A stretch of 64,000 nucleotides of DNA, from assembly GCF_011355085.1 (NCBI RefSeq), contig NZ_VXCP01000006.1, positions 1 to 64,000 of the forward strand, written 5' to 3'. Position numbers and translations under genes: made by a program. Positions 54,208 to 62,512 of the stretch are shown here, in pieces (the first letter of the stretch is position 1; each line of letters starts with the position of its first letter). The notes beneath the pieces were generated by a model. It was not told the DNA's origin. It did no database searches and saw only the letters and a program-made list of their open reading frames with translations. Source of the DNA: Pseudomonas akapageensis (GTDB lineage Bacteria > Pseudomonadota > Gammaproteobacteria > Pseudomonadales > Pseudomonadaceae).

Positions 54208-54843
54208 TTAGAACTTGTCAGGGAATTGTTTGACCAGTGCAGAGGTCAAGGTATCGGCCAGCACCAGAATGTGTCCACGCATGGCCTCCTCGGTTTTCGC
54301 CTCGCCGGTGTAGTCTTTCTTGGCTAATTCATCAATCTGGGCCACGTGGTGTCCGCCATGGGCGCTGAGCATGGCCACCAGCGTCGGTTCTGGCAAGTTC
54401 GGGTTGGCCTTGGCCAGGAACGCTGCTATCGCCTTGGCATTGCTGGTCAGATCGTTGACCGCGGCCTCCTTGCCGGCCGAATTTTTGGCAACGGTGGCAT
54501 CACTGTAGTGTTTCACCGCGCCCCAGTGCCCGGCCAGCAATTTGAGCATCTGGTCGGCGGCCGGCTGCCCATAGAGCGGTGCGAGGCTGTTGGCGATGGC
54601 TGTAGCGTTGGCGACTACCTGATCGGCGGCGACTTTGGCTTCAGCGCTGTTTCCTGCCTGATTGGCCATCGCATAATTTCTGATCCAGAAGATATGCTGG
54701 ACCCACAGGTCGCGCAGCGCCAGCCGCGTGCTCAGTGCAGCGGAGTCTGCGGCGGCGGGTTGGGTGGTGACTGCGTAGGACGGGTTCAAAACGGGTTGAA
54801 CGCAGAAGGCGAGTAACAGCAAAGCCGGGATCTTGATGTTCAT
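54208..54843 (-). CDS. Periplasmic all-helical protein of unknown function
   Basis: 211 residues with a Sec signal peptide (cleavage near SYAVTT). The mature part is strongly helical, Ala-rich and His-containing, and looks internally repeated: LRDLWVQHIFWIRNYAMA and LLAGHWGAVKHYSDATVAKN head two similar halves, each followed by an Ala/Asn-rich helix (VANATAIANSLAPLY, TSNAKAIAAFLAKAN). A final ...AHGGHHVAQIDEL segment has paired His. No function recognised. First gene of the operon with the Cys-containing regulator and GST, behind an inverted repeat. Confidence 0.78.
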   Translation of the reverse strand: MNIKIPALLLLAFCVQPVLNPSYAVTTQPAAADSAALSTRLALRDLWVQHIFWIRNYAMANQAGNSAEAKVAADQVVANATAIANSLAPLYGQPAADQMLKLLAGHWGAVKHYSDATVAKNSAGKEAAVNDLTSNAKAIAAFLAKANPNLPEPTLVAMLSAHGGHHVAQIDELAKKDYTGEAKTEEAMRGHILVLADTLTSALVKQFPDKF

Positions 54844-54878
54844 GGCGGTTACCTCGAGCCGGGGATGGATGATACAAA

Positions 54879-54913
54879 ATCAATTAAAGCATTAAAATAT
54901 GTCATTAATTGAT
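54879..54913. promoter_or_regulatory. Inverted repeat upstream of the exported-protein operon
   Basis: Perfect 9-bp arms (ATCAATTAA and TTAATTGAT) separated by 17 A/T-rich bases lie 36-70 bases before the operon start. The layout suits a dimeric operator, plausibly for the operon's own regulator; the TTGAT/ATCAA ends also resemble an Anr half-site arrangement, but the spacing is wrong. Confidence 0.45.
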
Positions 54914-54948
54914 GTTGAAAAAAATTCACCCATCACCCTCGTTACCTC

Positions 54949-55018
54949 TCGTTCCCACGCTCCGCGTCAAGACGCAGAGCGTCAGGGGAGGCATTCCCAC
55001 GCGGAGCGTGGGAACGAG
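54949..55018. repeat. REP-type doublet
   Basis: TCGTTCCCACGCTCCGCGT and GCATTCCCACGC...GCGTGGGAACGA form an inverted pair of the same family as at 12145-12245, located downstream of xdhC and near the operon start of the exported protein. Confidence 0.75.
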
Positions 55019-55038
55019 GGCGAGAGCCCTGTCAGGAA

Positions 55039-56010
55039 TCAGAGCCGATCGCGAGCAATACCACTGCGAATACGCAGAATATCGGCCAGCACTGCCAAGG
55101 CAATTTCCGCCGGCGTCTTGCTACCCAGATTGAGTCCGATCGGTGCATGAATGCGCGCCAGTTCCAGCTCGCTCAAGCCACCGATTCGGCGCAGCCGCTC
55201 GAAACGCTTTTGCGAAGTCTGCATCGAACCCATCACGCCGATATAGAACGCATCGGTGCGCACTGCTTCCATCATGGCCAGGTCGTCGATGCGCGGGTCA
55301 TGGGTCAAGGCCACCACGGCAGTATCGCTGTGGCAGCCGCCATCGGCGATAAAGATCGATGGCAGTTCGCGGCGAATCTCCACATTCTCCAGCACGACGC
55401 CTTCAAGCACTTCGTCGCGCGGATCGCAGAGAATCACCTCGAAGCCCAGCCCCACAGCGAACTCCGCACAGGCCTGGGCCACGCTGGAGTAACCGGCGAG
55501 GAGCAAGCGCTGGGCGGCCCCCATGCGCAAGCGCACGCGGTCCGAATCACGCTCGACCCGCGGCCCGTGTTCATGGTCGGCGATCAGGTGCCGCGCTCCG
55601 GTGGCCAGGTCCACTTCGCGGATCAGTCGGCGCTGGCCGAGCAGGGCGGATTCCAGTTCGCGCAGGTGTGCTTGTACCTCGCAATCGGGATCGAGCTTTT
55701 CCACCAGCACATCCAGGATGCCGCCGCAGGGCAGGCGTACCTGTGAGCGCGGGTCGTCACCTTCGCCGTAGCGCACCACCGCGACCGCAGCGGTAAATGC
55801 ACCTTCGGCCACCCGGGCGAGAAAGTCGTCCTCCACGCAACCTCCGGACAGTGAGCCGATCCATTGCCCGGTGCCGTTGACCGCCAGCAACGAGCCCGGC
55901 GCACGAGGCGCCGAGCCGTAGGTGCAGAGCACCGTGCAGAGCCAGACGCGCTGGCCAGCGCTGGACCAGGCCAACGCTCGCCGTATCACTTGCAGGTCCA
56001 GGTGCTGCAT
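55039..56010 (-). CDS. XdhC/CoxI-family molybdenum-cofactor maturation protein
   Basis: 323 residues from ATG 56010, immediately after the cytochrome stop. XdhC_CoxI domain with TVLCTYGSAPRAPGSLLAV and GSLSGGCVEDD, and a C-terminal Rossmann domain (LLLAGYSSVAQACAEFAVGLG, CDPRDEVLEGV, VALTHDPRIDDLAMMEAV, YIGVMGSMQTSQKRFERLRR). XdhC proteins bind and sulfurate the molybdenum cofactor and insert it into xanthine-dehydrogenase-family enzymes, matching the Mo subunit encoded in the same operon. Confidence 0.92.
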   Translation of the reverse strand: MQHLDLQVIRRALAWSSAGQRVWLCTVLCTYGSAPRAPGSLLAVNGTGQWIGSLSGGCVEDDFLARVAEGAFTAAVAVVRYGEGDDPRSQVRLPCGGILDVLVEKLDPDCEVQAHLRELESALLGQRRLIREVDLATGARHLIADHEHGPRVERDSDRVRLRMGAAQRLLLAGYSSVAQACAEFAVGLGFEVILCDPRDEVLEGVVLENVEIRRELPSIFIADGGCHSDTAVVALTHDPRIDDLAMMEAVRTDAFYIGVMGSMQTSQKRFERLRRIGGLSELELARIHAPIGLNLGSKTPAEIALAVLADILRIRSGIARDRL

Positions 56011-56011
56011 G

Positions 56012-57250
56012 TCAGTGCGCCTTGTGCTCGGCAGAGGCATCGGCTTTCAACTGCTCTACCTGATTGACGGCAAGTTCGGTCGGTTGACCGCCCCAGGCCT
56101 GCCGCAGGTAGTTGACCAGGTCGGCCAGTTGTTCGGTGCTGAGTTTGTCGGCAAAGGCCGGCATCGGTTGCATGTGTTCGAAACCTGCGAACTTCTGCTC
56201 GCCGATACCGTCTTCGATCACCCGTACCAGGTTGCGCGAGTCTTCCAGGCGCAGGGTGGTGTTGCCTTGCATGGCGACGGCTATATGCGGTTTGCCTTCG
56301 CCTTCGACACCATGGCAGCCGGCACAGACGTTCAGGTAATGCTGGCGACCACGCTGGGCGCTGGCACTGAGTTTGTCTGTCGGCACTGCAGCCAGGGTCC
56401 GGGCCTGGGGCGGCTGGTCACCGAGCAGGAAGGTCGCCATGGCGGCCAGGTCCTGGTCGTTCAGGCCCACGGTGCTGTTGTGGAACACCGGGAACATTTC
56501 ATTGAACATGGTGCCCTGGGCGCTCATGCCGTGCTTGAGGAAGGTGCTCAGGTCCTGGTGGGTCCAGCCGCGTGCGGCCAGGTCATCGGCCAGCAGGCTG
56601 GGCGCCAGGTAACCATTGAGCAGGCCGCCGGTCAGGCGCTTGTCCTGTTGCATGGCGCCGGGCAGGCCGCGGGGGGTGTGGCATTCGCCGCAGTGACCGA
56701 GGACATCGACCATGTACTGGCCGCGTTTCCAGGCTTCGCTCTTGCCATCGGCCGGCGCCAGTTGCACATCCTTGCCGTAGAGCATGTTCCAGCCCATGAG
56801 TCCCAGACGCACGTTGAACGGGAAGCTCAGACTGGTGACGGGCGCTGCACGGTTGATCGGCTCCACGGTCTGCAGGTAGGCGTGGATGGCGTCGGAATCT
56901 TCACGCGACATCAAGTGATAGGAGGTGTACGGCATCGCCGGGTACAGGTTGGCGCCATCGCGGCGCTTGCCCTGGGTCACGGCGGCGAAGAATTCATCGT
57001 CGCTGTACTGGCCGATGCCGTGTTCCTTGTCCGGCGTGATGTTGGTCCCGTAGATGGTCCCGAATGGCGAGACGATCGGCTGGCCGCCGGCAAACGGCGC
57101 GCCGCCGGGCGCGGTATGGCAGGCCATGCAGTCCGATGCGCGCGCGAGGTATTCCCCGCGTTCGATTTGCTTCTGGTCGGCGGCCTGGGCCAGCAGCGCC
57201 GGCACAGCCAGGGCAACCGCCAGGCTAAGGCGGGGGAAAAGTTGCTTCAT
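56012..57250 (-). CDS. Triheme cytochrome c subunit of molybdenum hydroxylase
   Basis: 412 residues from ATG 57250, with a Sec signal (cleavage near AQAADQ). Three heme sites: CMACH, CGECH and CAGCH, each within a cytochrome c domain, as in AdhB-like subunits of alcohol and aldehyde dehydrogenases. It would accept electrons from the 2Fe-2S subunit and pass them to the quinone pool or oxidases. It lies two bases after the 2Fe-2S gene and before xdhC. Confidence 0.93.
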   Translation of the reverse strand: MKQLFPRLSLAVALAVPALLAQAADQKQIERGEYLARASDCMACHTAPGGAPFAGGQPIVSPFGTIYGTNITPDKEHGIGQYSDDEFFAAVTQGKRRDGANLYPAMPYTSYHLMSREDSDAIHAYLQTVEPINRAAPVTSLSFPFNVRLGLMGWNMLYGKDVQLAPADGKSEAWKRGQYMVDVLGHCGECHTPRGLPGAMQQDKRLTGGLLNGYLAPSLLADDLAARGWTHQDLSTFLKHGMSAQGTMFNEMFPVFHNSTVGLNDQDLAAMATFLLGDQPPQARTLAAVPTDKLSASAQRGRQHYLNVCAGCHGVEGEGKPHIAVAMQGNTTLRLEDSRNLVRVIEDGIGEQKFAGFEHMQPMPAFADKLSTEQLADLVNYLRQAWGGQPTELAVNQVEQLKADASAEHKAH

Positions 57251-57252
57251 GC

Positions 57253-57792
57253 TCAACCCTCCTTGACCAGGTCGAGATCGAGCAACACATCGCGGGTGGC
57301 GCTGTAGTAACGCACGTAACCGGTGCAACGGCAGATATGGTGGCCGAGGCTGTCTTCGATCACCTGTTCCATCTGGCTTTTCTTGATCGGCTGGCGCTGG
57401 AGCTTTTCCACCAGCACCGTGGCTGCGTTGACGAAACCCGGAGCACAGTAGCTGCACTGGAAGGCGAACTTGTCGACGAACTTCTGCTGGATCGGGTTGA
57501 GTTCAGTCACCTTGCCGCTTTCGTCACGGTGGGCGTGGCCTTCGATGGTGCGCACTTTCTTGCCGTCGAAGAAATGCGCACCGGTGATGCAGGTACGCAC
57601 TTCTTCGCTGGTGCCATCGGGGTTGTCGACGATCACCACGCAGGCATGGCAGATGCCCTGGCCGCAGCCCAGGCGTGAGCCGGTGAGGTTGCGGTACTCG
57701 TGGAGGTAGTCAATCATCGGCAGATCATCGGGGACCTCCACTGGACCGACGGATTGACCGTTGAGGGTCAGTTGCAGCGGACGATTAGCCAT
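57253..57792 (-). CDS. 2Fe-2S subunit of xanthine dehydrogenase-family hydroxylase
   Basis: 179 residues from ATG 57792, overlapping the end of the Mo-subunit gene. The N-terminal plant-ferredoxin cluster motif is CGQGICHAC and the C-terminal cluster motif is CSYC...CRC with LGHHICRCTGY. It shuttles electrons from Mo to the cytochrome. It lacks a signal peptide, so in a periplasmic enzyme it would travel with the Tat-targeted Mo subunit. Confidence 0.94.
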   Translation of the reverse strand: MANRPLQLTLNGQSVGPVEVPDDLPMIDYLHEYRNLTGSRLGCGQGICHACVVIVDNPDGTSEEVRTCITGAHFFDGKKVRTIEGHAHRDESGKVTELNPIQQKFVDKFAFQCSYCAPGFVNAATVLVEKLQRQPIKKSQMEQVIEDSLGHHICRCTGYVRYYSATRDVLLDLDLVKEG

Positions 57793-60616
57793 TGAGGGCC
57801 TCCTTGATGCGCGCAGAAGTGATGGGCAGGTCGCGAACGCGCTTGCCGATTGCATGGGCCACGGCGTTGCCGATGGCGCCGGCCACCGGGATCATCACCA
57901 CTTCGGCGATGCCTTTGGACGGGTCGCTTGGCGACAGGGGCGGGAGTATCTCCGAGGTCTGCTTCCAGACCGCGACATCCCGGGCGTGGGGCAAGCGGTA
58001 GCGGTTGAAGTTCCAGTCGCCTTCGCCCGGGCCACCTTCATACAGCGGCATTTCTTCGAGCAGCGCATGGCCGATGCCCATGGCCACGCCACCTTCGATC
58101 TGGCCTTTGACCAGCTCAGGTACCAGCACGCGACCACATTCGACCCAGGTGTGGTGGTCGAGTACTTTGACTTCGCCCGAGCCCTTGTTCACTTTCAGCT
58201 CTACCAGGGTCGCCACCGGGCTGTAATAGGTCACGGCCGCATTGTTCAACTGCGTGACCGGGTACGCCACGTTCTGGCGGTCGAGCAGGTGGAAGCCGGC
58301 GCTGTTCATTTGCGCCTTCTTCACGTTCGGTGCGCCGTCACCGTATTTGACCGCCAGGCCATCGAGGGGCAGGCGCTCGCGCACGCCATCGATGGTGAAC
58401 TCGGACTCGGCCCAGCTCCAGCGGTTGAAACCGTGCACGGTGGCGCCGGTTACCAGGCCGCGCTCGTGGGCGCGCTTGGCGAGCATGGCAAAGGGCAGGG
58501 GCTCCATGCCATTGGCGGTGAGCTTGCCGTCGACCCAGTGGGCGTCTTCGCGGCGCACCACATAGGGGTTGGCCTGGCCGCCGTACGGGCCTTGTCGCCA
58601 GATTTCCAGCGCCGCCGGCCACAGGCCGTGGTTGAACAGCACGCGCGCCGCTTCGCGGGTGGCGTGGCTGAAGTAGTAGGCCGAGTTGGTGGCCGAGGAG
58701 GCCGATGCAATCTTGCCGACCCAGCGCGGATTGCGCAGGACGTTGTCCTGTTCGGCCTGGCTCATGATGTACGGGTTGCCGCTGGTGGTCAGTTGCAGCT
58801 CGCTCCAGTCGGTGACGCCGGTGCTGACTTCATTGGCCGGGTTGCCGAGGAAGTCGGCGACCACCAGGGCCTGGGAGGTGGACATGCCGGTGCCCAGCTC
58901 GATGCCGATATGACGCAGGGTAATGTGCCCCTCGGCGGTGTATTCGATGCTGGCCATGGGCGCTTCGGAGCCGGTACCGAAGTCTTTCTGGCAAATGGCG
59001 AAGCCGACGCCGTACCAGTTGTCCGGGTCCTGCGCGTCGAACTGCTTCTTGCGCGCGTCGCGGTTTTTCCAGATCTCGTTGGCGCTGGCCTTCTCGAGAA
59101 TCTCGTTCAGGCGCAGGGCACCGGCAGGCACCGCACCCTGGGTGTTCTTCATGCCCGAACGCAGGACGTTTTTCTTGCGCAGATCGATCGCGTCAATGCC
59201 CAGGCGCCCGGCAATTTCGTCCACCATCATTTCGGTGGAGGCCATGCTTTGCAGGGTGCCGTAGCCGCGCATGGAGCCTGCTTCGACGCCGCGCGAGTGG
59301 TAGGCGGTGGCCTGCAGGTCGCTTTGCGGCATGTAGTAGATCGACTGCGCCGCCGTGGCGCCGACCGCTGCCACCGAGGCGCTGTAGTTGATACGTCCGC
59401 CACCGTCGACATCCATCTCGGCACGGAAAATCTTGAAGCTGTGATCCTTCTTGTCCACGGCCAATTGGTAATGGATATCGAAAGAGTGGCGCTTGATGCC
59501 GCTCTGGAACTGCTCGTAGCGGTCATTGGCCAGGCGAATCGGCACACCGGCGCCGTACAACGCGGCCAGGGCTGCGTAGTAAACGAAGATGTTGTGGTCC
59601 TTGGAGCCGTAACCCACGGTGTAGCCGGGGTGCATGTTGAGCTTGGCCAGGCCGAAACGCGACGGGGCGATCATCTTCGCCGTTTCGGTGGCGGCCTCGA
59701 CCGGGCACTGGGTGGCCACGACGAAGTGCAGGGTTTTGGTCGCCGGGTCGTACCAGCCGTTGCCGTTGTCCGGCTCCAGGGCCGCAGGTTCGATGGACGG
59801 GGTCTTGTAGCGCTCGTCGAACACCAGCCAGTCTTCGGGCGGGGTCTGCAGTTGCTGTTTCATGCGCTCGGCATAGAACATCCCGCGCTCGTTCAGATTG
59901 CCATGCAGGTCGGGCTGGGAATTCCACTCCGGGCGACGGTTGCGGATCATCGGGAACAGGATCGAATCCTTGAGGCTGGCGAATTCGTCTTCGTCTGCCG
60001 AGGTCGGGCCGCCAACACGCACATAGCGGAAGCTGCCATAGGGTTCGCCCTTGTAGTACGGCACCTGGGCGCCGTAGCGGATGGCCTTGTCGTTGAACTT
60101 GAGTTTGCTCTTGGCCTGGCGGTAGCGTTCGAAATCATTCCAGATCAGGATTGCGACGGGGTGGCCGATGAACATGGGCACCTTGCCTGCGGGCAGCAGC
60201 GGGTCGGGTGCGTGCTCTTCGGGGAAAACGATACCGTCCTTCTGCAGATCGTCGGCCGTGACAATTCGGTCAGGCTGCAACTCGGCGCCGAGCCAGGACA
60301 GGTCGTAACCGTCATAGATGCGGTCGGCGCGCACGGTCTTGAGCAGCATGGCGTGGCCTTGCTGCTGCGGCCAGCCCGGCATGTCCTTGGCACGGATGTC
60401 GCGGGCAAACACCTTGCTGCCGCAGACCTTGGACAATGCGTCGTTGCGAAAACGCGCCTGGCCGTTATTGCCCAGCCACTGCTCGGACGGCACGGTCACG
60501 CTGTTTTCCATCAGGGCGGCCAGCGCCTGGCTGCTCAGGGGCGCCAACGTCACGCTGACGCCGGCAACCAACCCGCCCTGAAGGAATGAGCGTCGGGATA
60601 TTTCACGGTTGGACAT
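57785..60616 (-). CDS. Tat-exported molybdopterin-binding aldehyde/N-heterocycle hydroxylase subunit
   Basis: 943 residues beginning with a twin-arginine signal (EISRRSFLQGGLVAG). Aldehyde-oxidase/xanthine-dehydrogenase Mo-domain features include GTGMSTSQALVVADFLG and the C-terminal GIAEVVMIPVAGAIGNAVA with the Glu expected to be catalytic. With the 2Fe-2S and triheme subunits the set resembles AldFGH-type membrane-linked aldehyde dehydrogenases, but isoquinoline or nicotinate-type hydroxylases share the layout. Head gene of the four-gene operon. Substrate unassigned. Confidence 0.9.
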   Translation of the reverse strand: MSNREISRRSFLQGGLVAGVSVTLAPLSSQALAALMENSVTVPSEQWLGNNGQARFRNDALSKVCGSKVFARDIRAKDMPGWPQQQGHAMLLKTVRADRIYDGYDLSWLGAELQPDRIVTADDLQKDGIVFPEEHAPDPLLPAGKVPMFIGHPVAILIWNDFERYRQAKSKLKFNDKAIRYGAQVPYYKGEPYGSFRYVRVGGPTSADEDEFASLKDSILFPMIRNRRPEWNSQPDLHGNLNERGMFYAERMKQQLQTPPEDWLVFDERYKTPSIEPAALEPDNGNGWYDPATKTLHFVVATQCPVEAATETAKMIAPSRFGLAKLNMHPGYTVGYGSKDHNIFVYYAALAALYGAGVPIRLANDRYEQFQSGIKRHSFDIHYQLAVDKKDHSFKIFRAEMDVDGGGRINYSASVAAVGATAAQSIYYMPQSDLQATAYHSRGVEAGSMRGYGTLQSMASTEMMVDEIAGRLGIDAIDLRKKNVLRSGMKNTQGAVPAGALRLNEILEKASANEIWKNRDARKKQFDAQDPDNWYGVGFAICQKDFGTGSEAPMASIEYTAEGHITLRHIGIELGTGMSTSQALVVADFLGNPANEVSTGVTDWSELQLTTSGNPYIMSQAEQDNVLRNPRWVGKIASASSATNSAYYFSHATREAARVLFNHGLWPAALEIWRQGPYGGQANPYVVRREDAHWVDGKLTANGMEPLPFAMLAKRAHERGLVTGATVHGFNRWSWAESEFTIDGVRERLPLDGLAVKYGDGAPNVKKAQMNSAGFHLLDRQNVAYPVTQLNNAAVTYYSPVATLVELKVNKGSGEVKVLDHHTWVECGRVLVPELVKGQIEGGVAMGIGHALLEEMPLYEGGPGEGDWNFNRYRLPHARDVAVWKQTSEILPPLSPSDPSKGIAEVVMIPVAGAIGNAVAHAIGKRVRDLPITSARIKEALNG

Positions 60617-60727
60617 GGATCATCCTCTGGACGGTAGTGAAATCCGCCCATGTCGTTATGTTCTTGGAAACTTTAGGTCATGCGGGGGCCCTTCCCGAGA
60701 ATGCGAAGGGCTGAATTCTGACGGAAT

Positions 60728-60751
60728 AAAGTTGACCTGAAGGTTAACTTT
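60728..60751. promoter_or_regulatory. Operator-like palindrome upstream of the molybdenum hydroxylase operon
   Basis: AAAGTTGACC-TGAA-GGTTAACTTT is a 24-bp inverted repeat with one mismatch, 112-135 bases before the operon start. Symmetry and spacing suit a dimeric TetR- or MerR-type regulator; no such regulator is encoded adjacent. It also contains TTGACC/TTAACC boxes usable as a -35 element. Confidence 0.55.
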
Positions 60752-60795
60752 ATCGAATTTTGACGCCCAAGGCAAAGTAATAGCAGTCTAGACCT

Positions 60796-60829
60796 GCTCG
60801 ATCGGCCCCGATGGCAGGCCGATCACAGG
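60796..60829 (-). terminator. Hairpin after the orphan sensor kinase gene
   Basis: The stem GATCGGCC/GGCCGATC is flanked by ACCTG/CAGGT, making a longer imperfect stem just downstream of the kinase stop. No T-run, so tentative. Confidence 0.45.
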
Positions 60830-60855
60830 TAGTCTGGAGAGGGGGGCAGGCGAAC

Positions 60856-62313
60856 TTATTGATTCTTTGCTATGCGGAAGGTCAAGCGCACTTCGGTTCC
60901 GCTGTTAACCCGGCTGGTCACGCTGATCTTTCCGCCAAATCGATCCATGATGCGTTTGACCATCACCAGGCCTACGCCCAGTCCGCCTTGCTTGCTGGTA
61001 CAGAACGGCTTGAACAGCATTTGCTGCTGGTTCTCGGTCATGCCCTTGCCATTGTCCCTGAGGGTGATGCTGAGTTTCCTGCGCAGTGCATCCGGTTCAA
61101 TTTCTATTTGCAGCCTGCCGCCCTGAGCCATGGCCTCCACGGCATTGGACACCAGGCTGTTGAGCACCTGCGAGAGCAGCACCCGGTGGCCAACCACGAC
61201 GGGGGCTGCGGTTGCCGTGAATTCGACCAGCACGTTTGCCTTGCGAATCTGTGGCTCGAACGCATGCAGGGTTTCGAGAATGGCTTCCAGCGGGTCGACC
61301 TCTTCGTTGGAACCTTGCAAGGGGCTCGAGGCCAACAGCAGGTCACGCACCCACTTGGACATGCGATCGACCTGGCCGATGATATCGGTGATGTTTTTCT
61401 GCACCGGCGGGTTGCCGAGTTCCTGGGCAAGTTCGGCGCTGGAGCGAATCGTCGCCAGGGGGTTGCGCAGGCTGTGGGCAACCGCGGCGGACATCTCGCC
61501 GAGAGCGACGAAGGTTTCGTTCTCGATCAACTGACTTTGCTGGGAAACCAGCAAGCCGGAGGCGCGGCGCACGATCCAGTACAAGCCCAGGTAGATCATC
61601 GCGCCGCCGAAGGAGGTGGCGAGCCACATCAACACATAGCCGCGCTTGGTCCTGGCGATCAGGTCCGAGGGTTCCTTGTAGATTTCGAGGGTCGCCACGG
61701 CCTTGCCGGCCGAATTGAGCATCGGAATGTAGTTTTCGATGAACAGATTTTCCGGCTTGCGCAGGAACTGCTGCTCTTCGCGGTCATTCTGCACTTCATG
61801 GTAGGTCGCGAAGATCCGTTCCTTGGATTGGAATGACTCGTCCAGCTCATCGTCATCCTCGAACTTCTGGCCGATCAGTGTGGGATTGCTCGACCAGATG
61901 ACGGTGTCGTCGGGCGCATAGATGGAGATCAACAGCGAGTCGGGTTGCTTGGCGATATGTTTGATGTGATCGAGGAACTCAATGCGCGCCTCTCGCCGAC
62001 TCTTCTGTATCTCGGCAGGTAGCCCGACGTCGTCTCGCGGATCGAGCACTTCCCCCATCTGCATATTAGGCAAGTTGTGATGACTCACCTCCGCCGCAGC
62101 CATGGATTGAATGAACTGAGCTGTCAGTACCGCATCGCGCTGGATGCTTTCGTTGACCACGAAACGGGTGGCGATGAAGCCAAGCCCCAGGGCGACGAAG
62201 GTAATGATCAGGAAGCTTGCCAGCGAGAACCAGCGCAACAGGTTGAACTGCACCGTTGTCGAGGTGACTTCCTTGCCGGAAAAATACTTGCCCAAGCTGT
62301 ATGTGAGGCTCAT
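60856..62313 (-). CDS. Orphan sensor histidine kinase
   Basis: 485 residues. TM1 (FSLASFLIITFVALGLGF), a periplasmic sensor of about 165 residues with a dCache-like pattern (SLLISIYAPDDTVIWSSNP), TM2 (YVLMWLATSFGGAMIYLGL), then a kinase core with ALGEMSAAVAHSLRNPLATI (phospho-His), QVLNSLVSNAVEAM, LRDNGKGM and GGLGVGLVMVKR. The NtrB-like H-SLRNPL box is typical of kinases partnered with sigma54 activators. No response regulator gene is adjacent. Signal unknown. Confidence 0.91.
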   Translation of the reverse strand: MSLTYSLGKYFSGKEVTSTTVQFNLLRWFSLASFLIITFVALGLGFIATRFVVNESIQRDAVLTAQFIQSMAAAEVSHHNLPNMQMGEVLDPRDDVGLPAEIQKSRREARIEFLDHIKHIAKQPDSLLISIYAPDDTVIWSSNPTLIGQKFEDDDELDESFQSKERIFATYHEVQNDREEQQFLRKPENLFIENYIPMLNSAGKAVATLEIYKEPSDLIARTKRGYVLMWLATSFGGAMIYLGLYWIVRRASGLLVSQQSQLIENETFVALGEMSAAVAHSLRNPLATIRSSAELAQELGNPPVQKNITDIIGQVDRMSKWVRDLLLASSPLQGSNEEVDPLEAILETLHAFEPQIRKANVLVEFTATAAPVVVGHRVLLSQVLNSLVSNAVEAMAQGGRLQIEIEPDALRRKLSITLRDNGKGMTENQQQMLFKPFCTSKQGGLGVGLVMVKRIMDRFGGKISVTSRVNSGTEVRLTFRIAKNQ

Positions 62314-62512
62314 GGAGAATTCTCGTTTGTGATTAACGCTTTAGATAGCGCAAGAGGCCCCATTGCCTCCCATCACCGGCTTCAATTAGCCATTAGCCTA
62401 GCTGACGTTTTTTTGTTTGCAGCCGACTAATTCGGGCGATCATGGAATTTCATGCAAATGCCATGCGCAGTCGAGAATGCCAACCAGTTACCCCCCAACG
62501 TCCACGTCATTA

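Noticed and set aside
57761-60589. A 942-codon open frame antisense to the Mo-subunit gene
   Set aside because: Compositional shadow of a recognised Tat-targeted molybdenum hydroxylase; no domain and no ribosome site.
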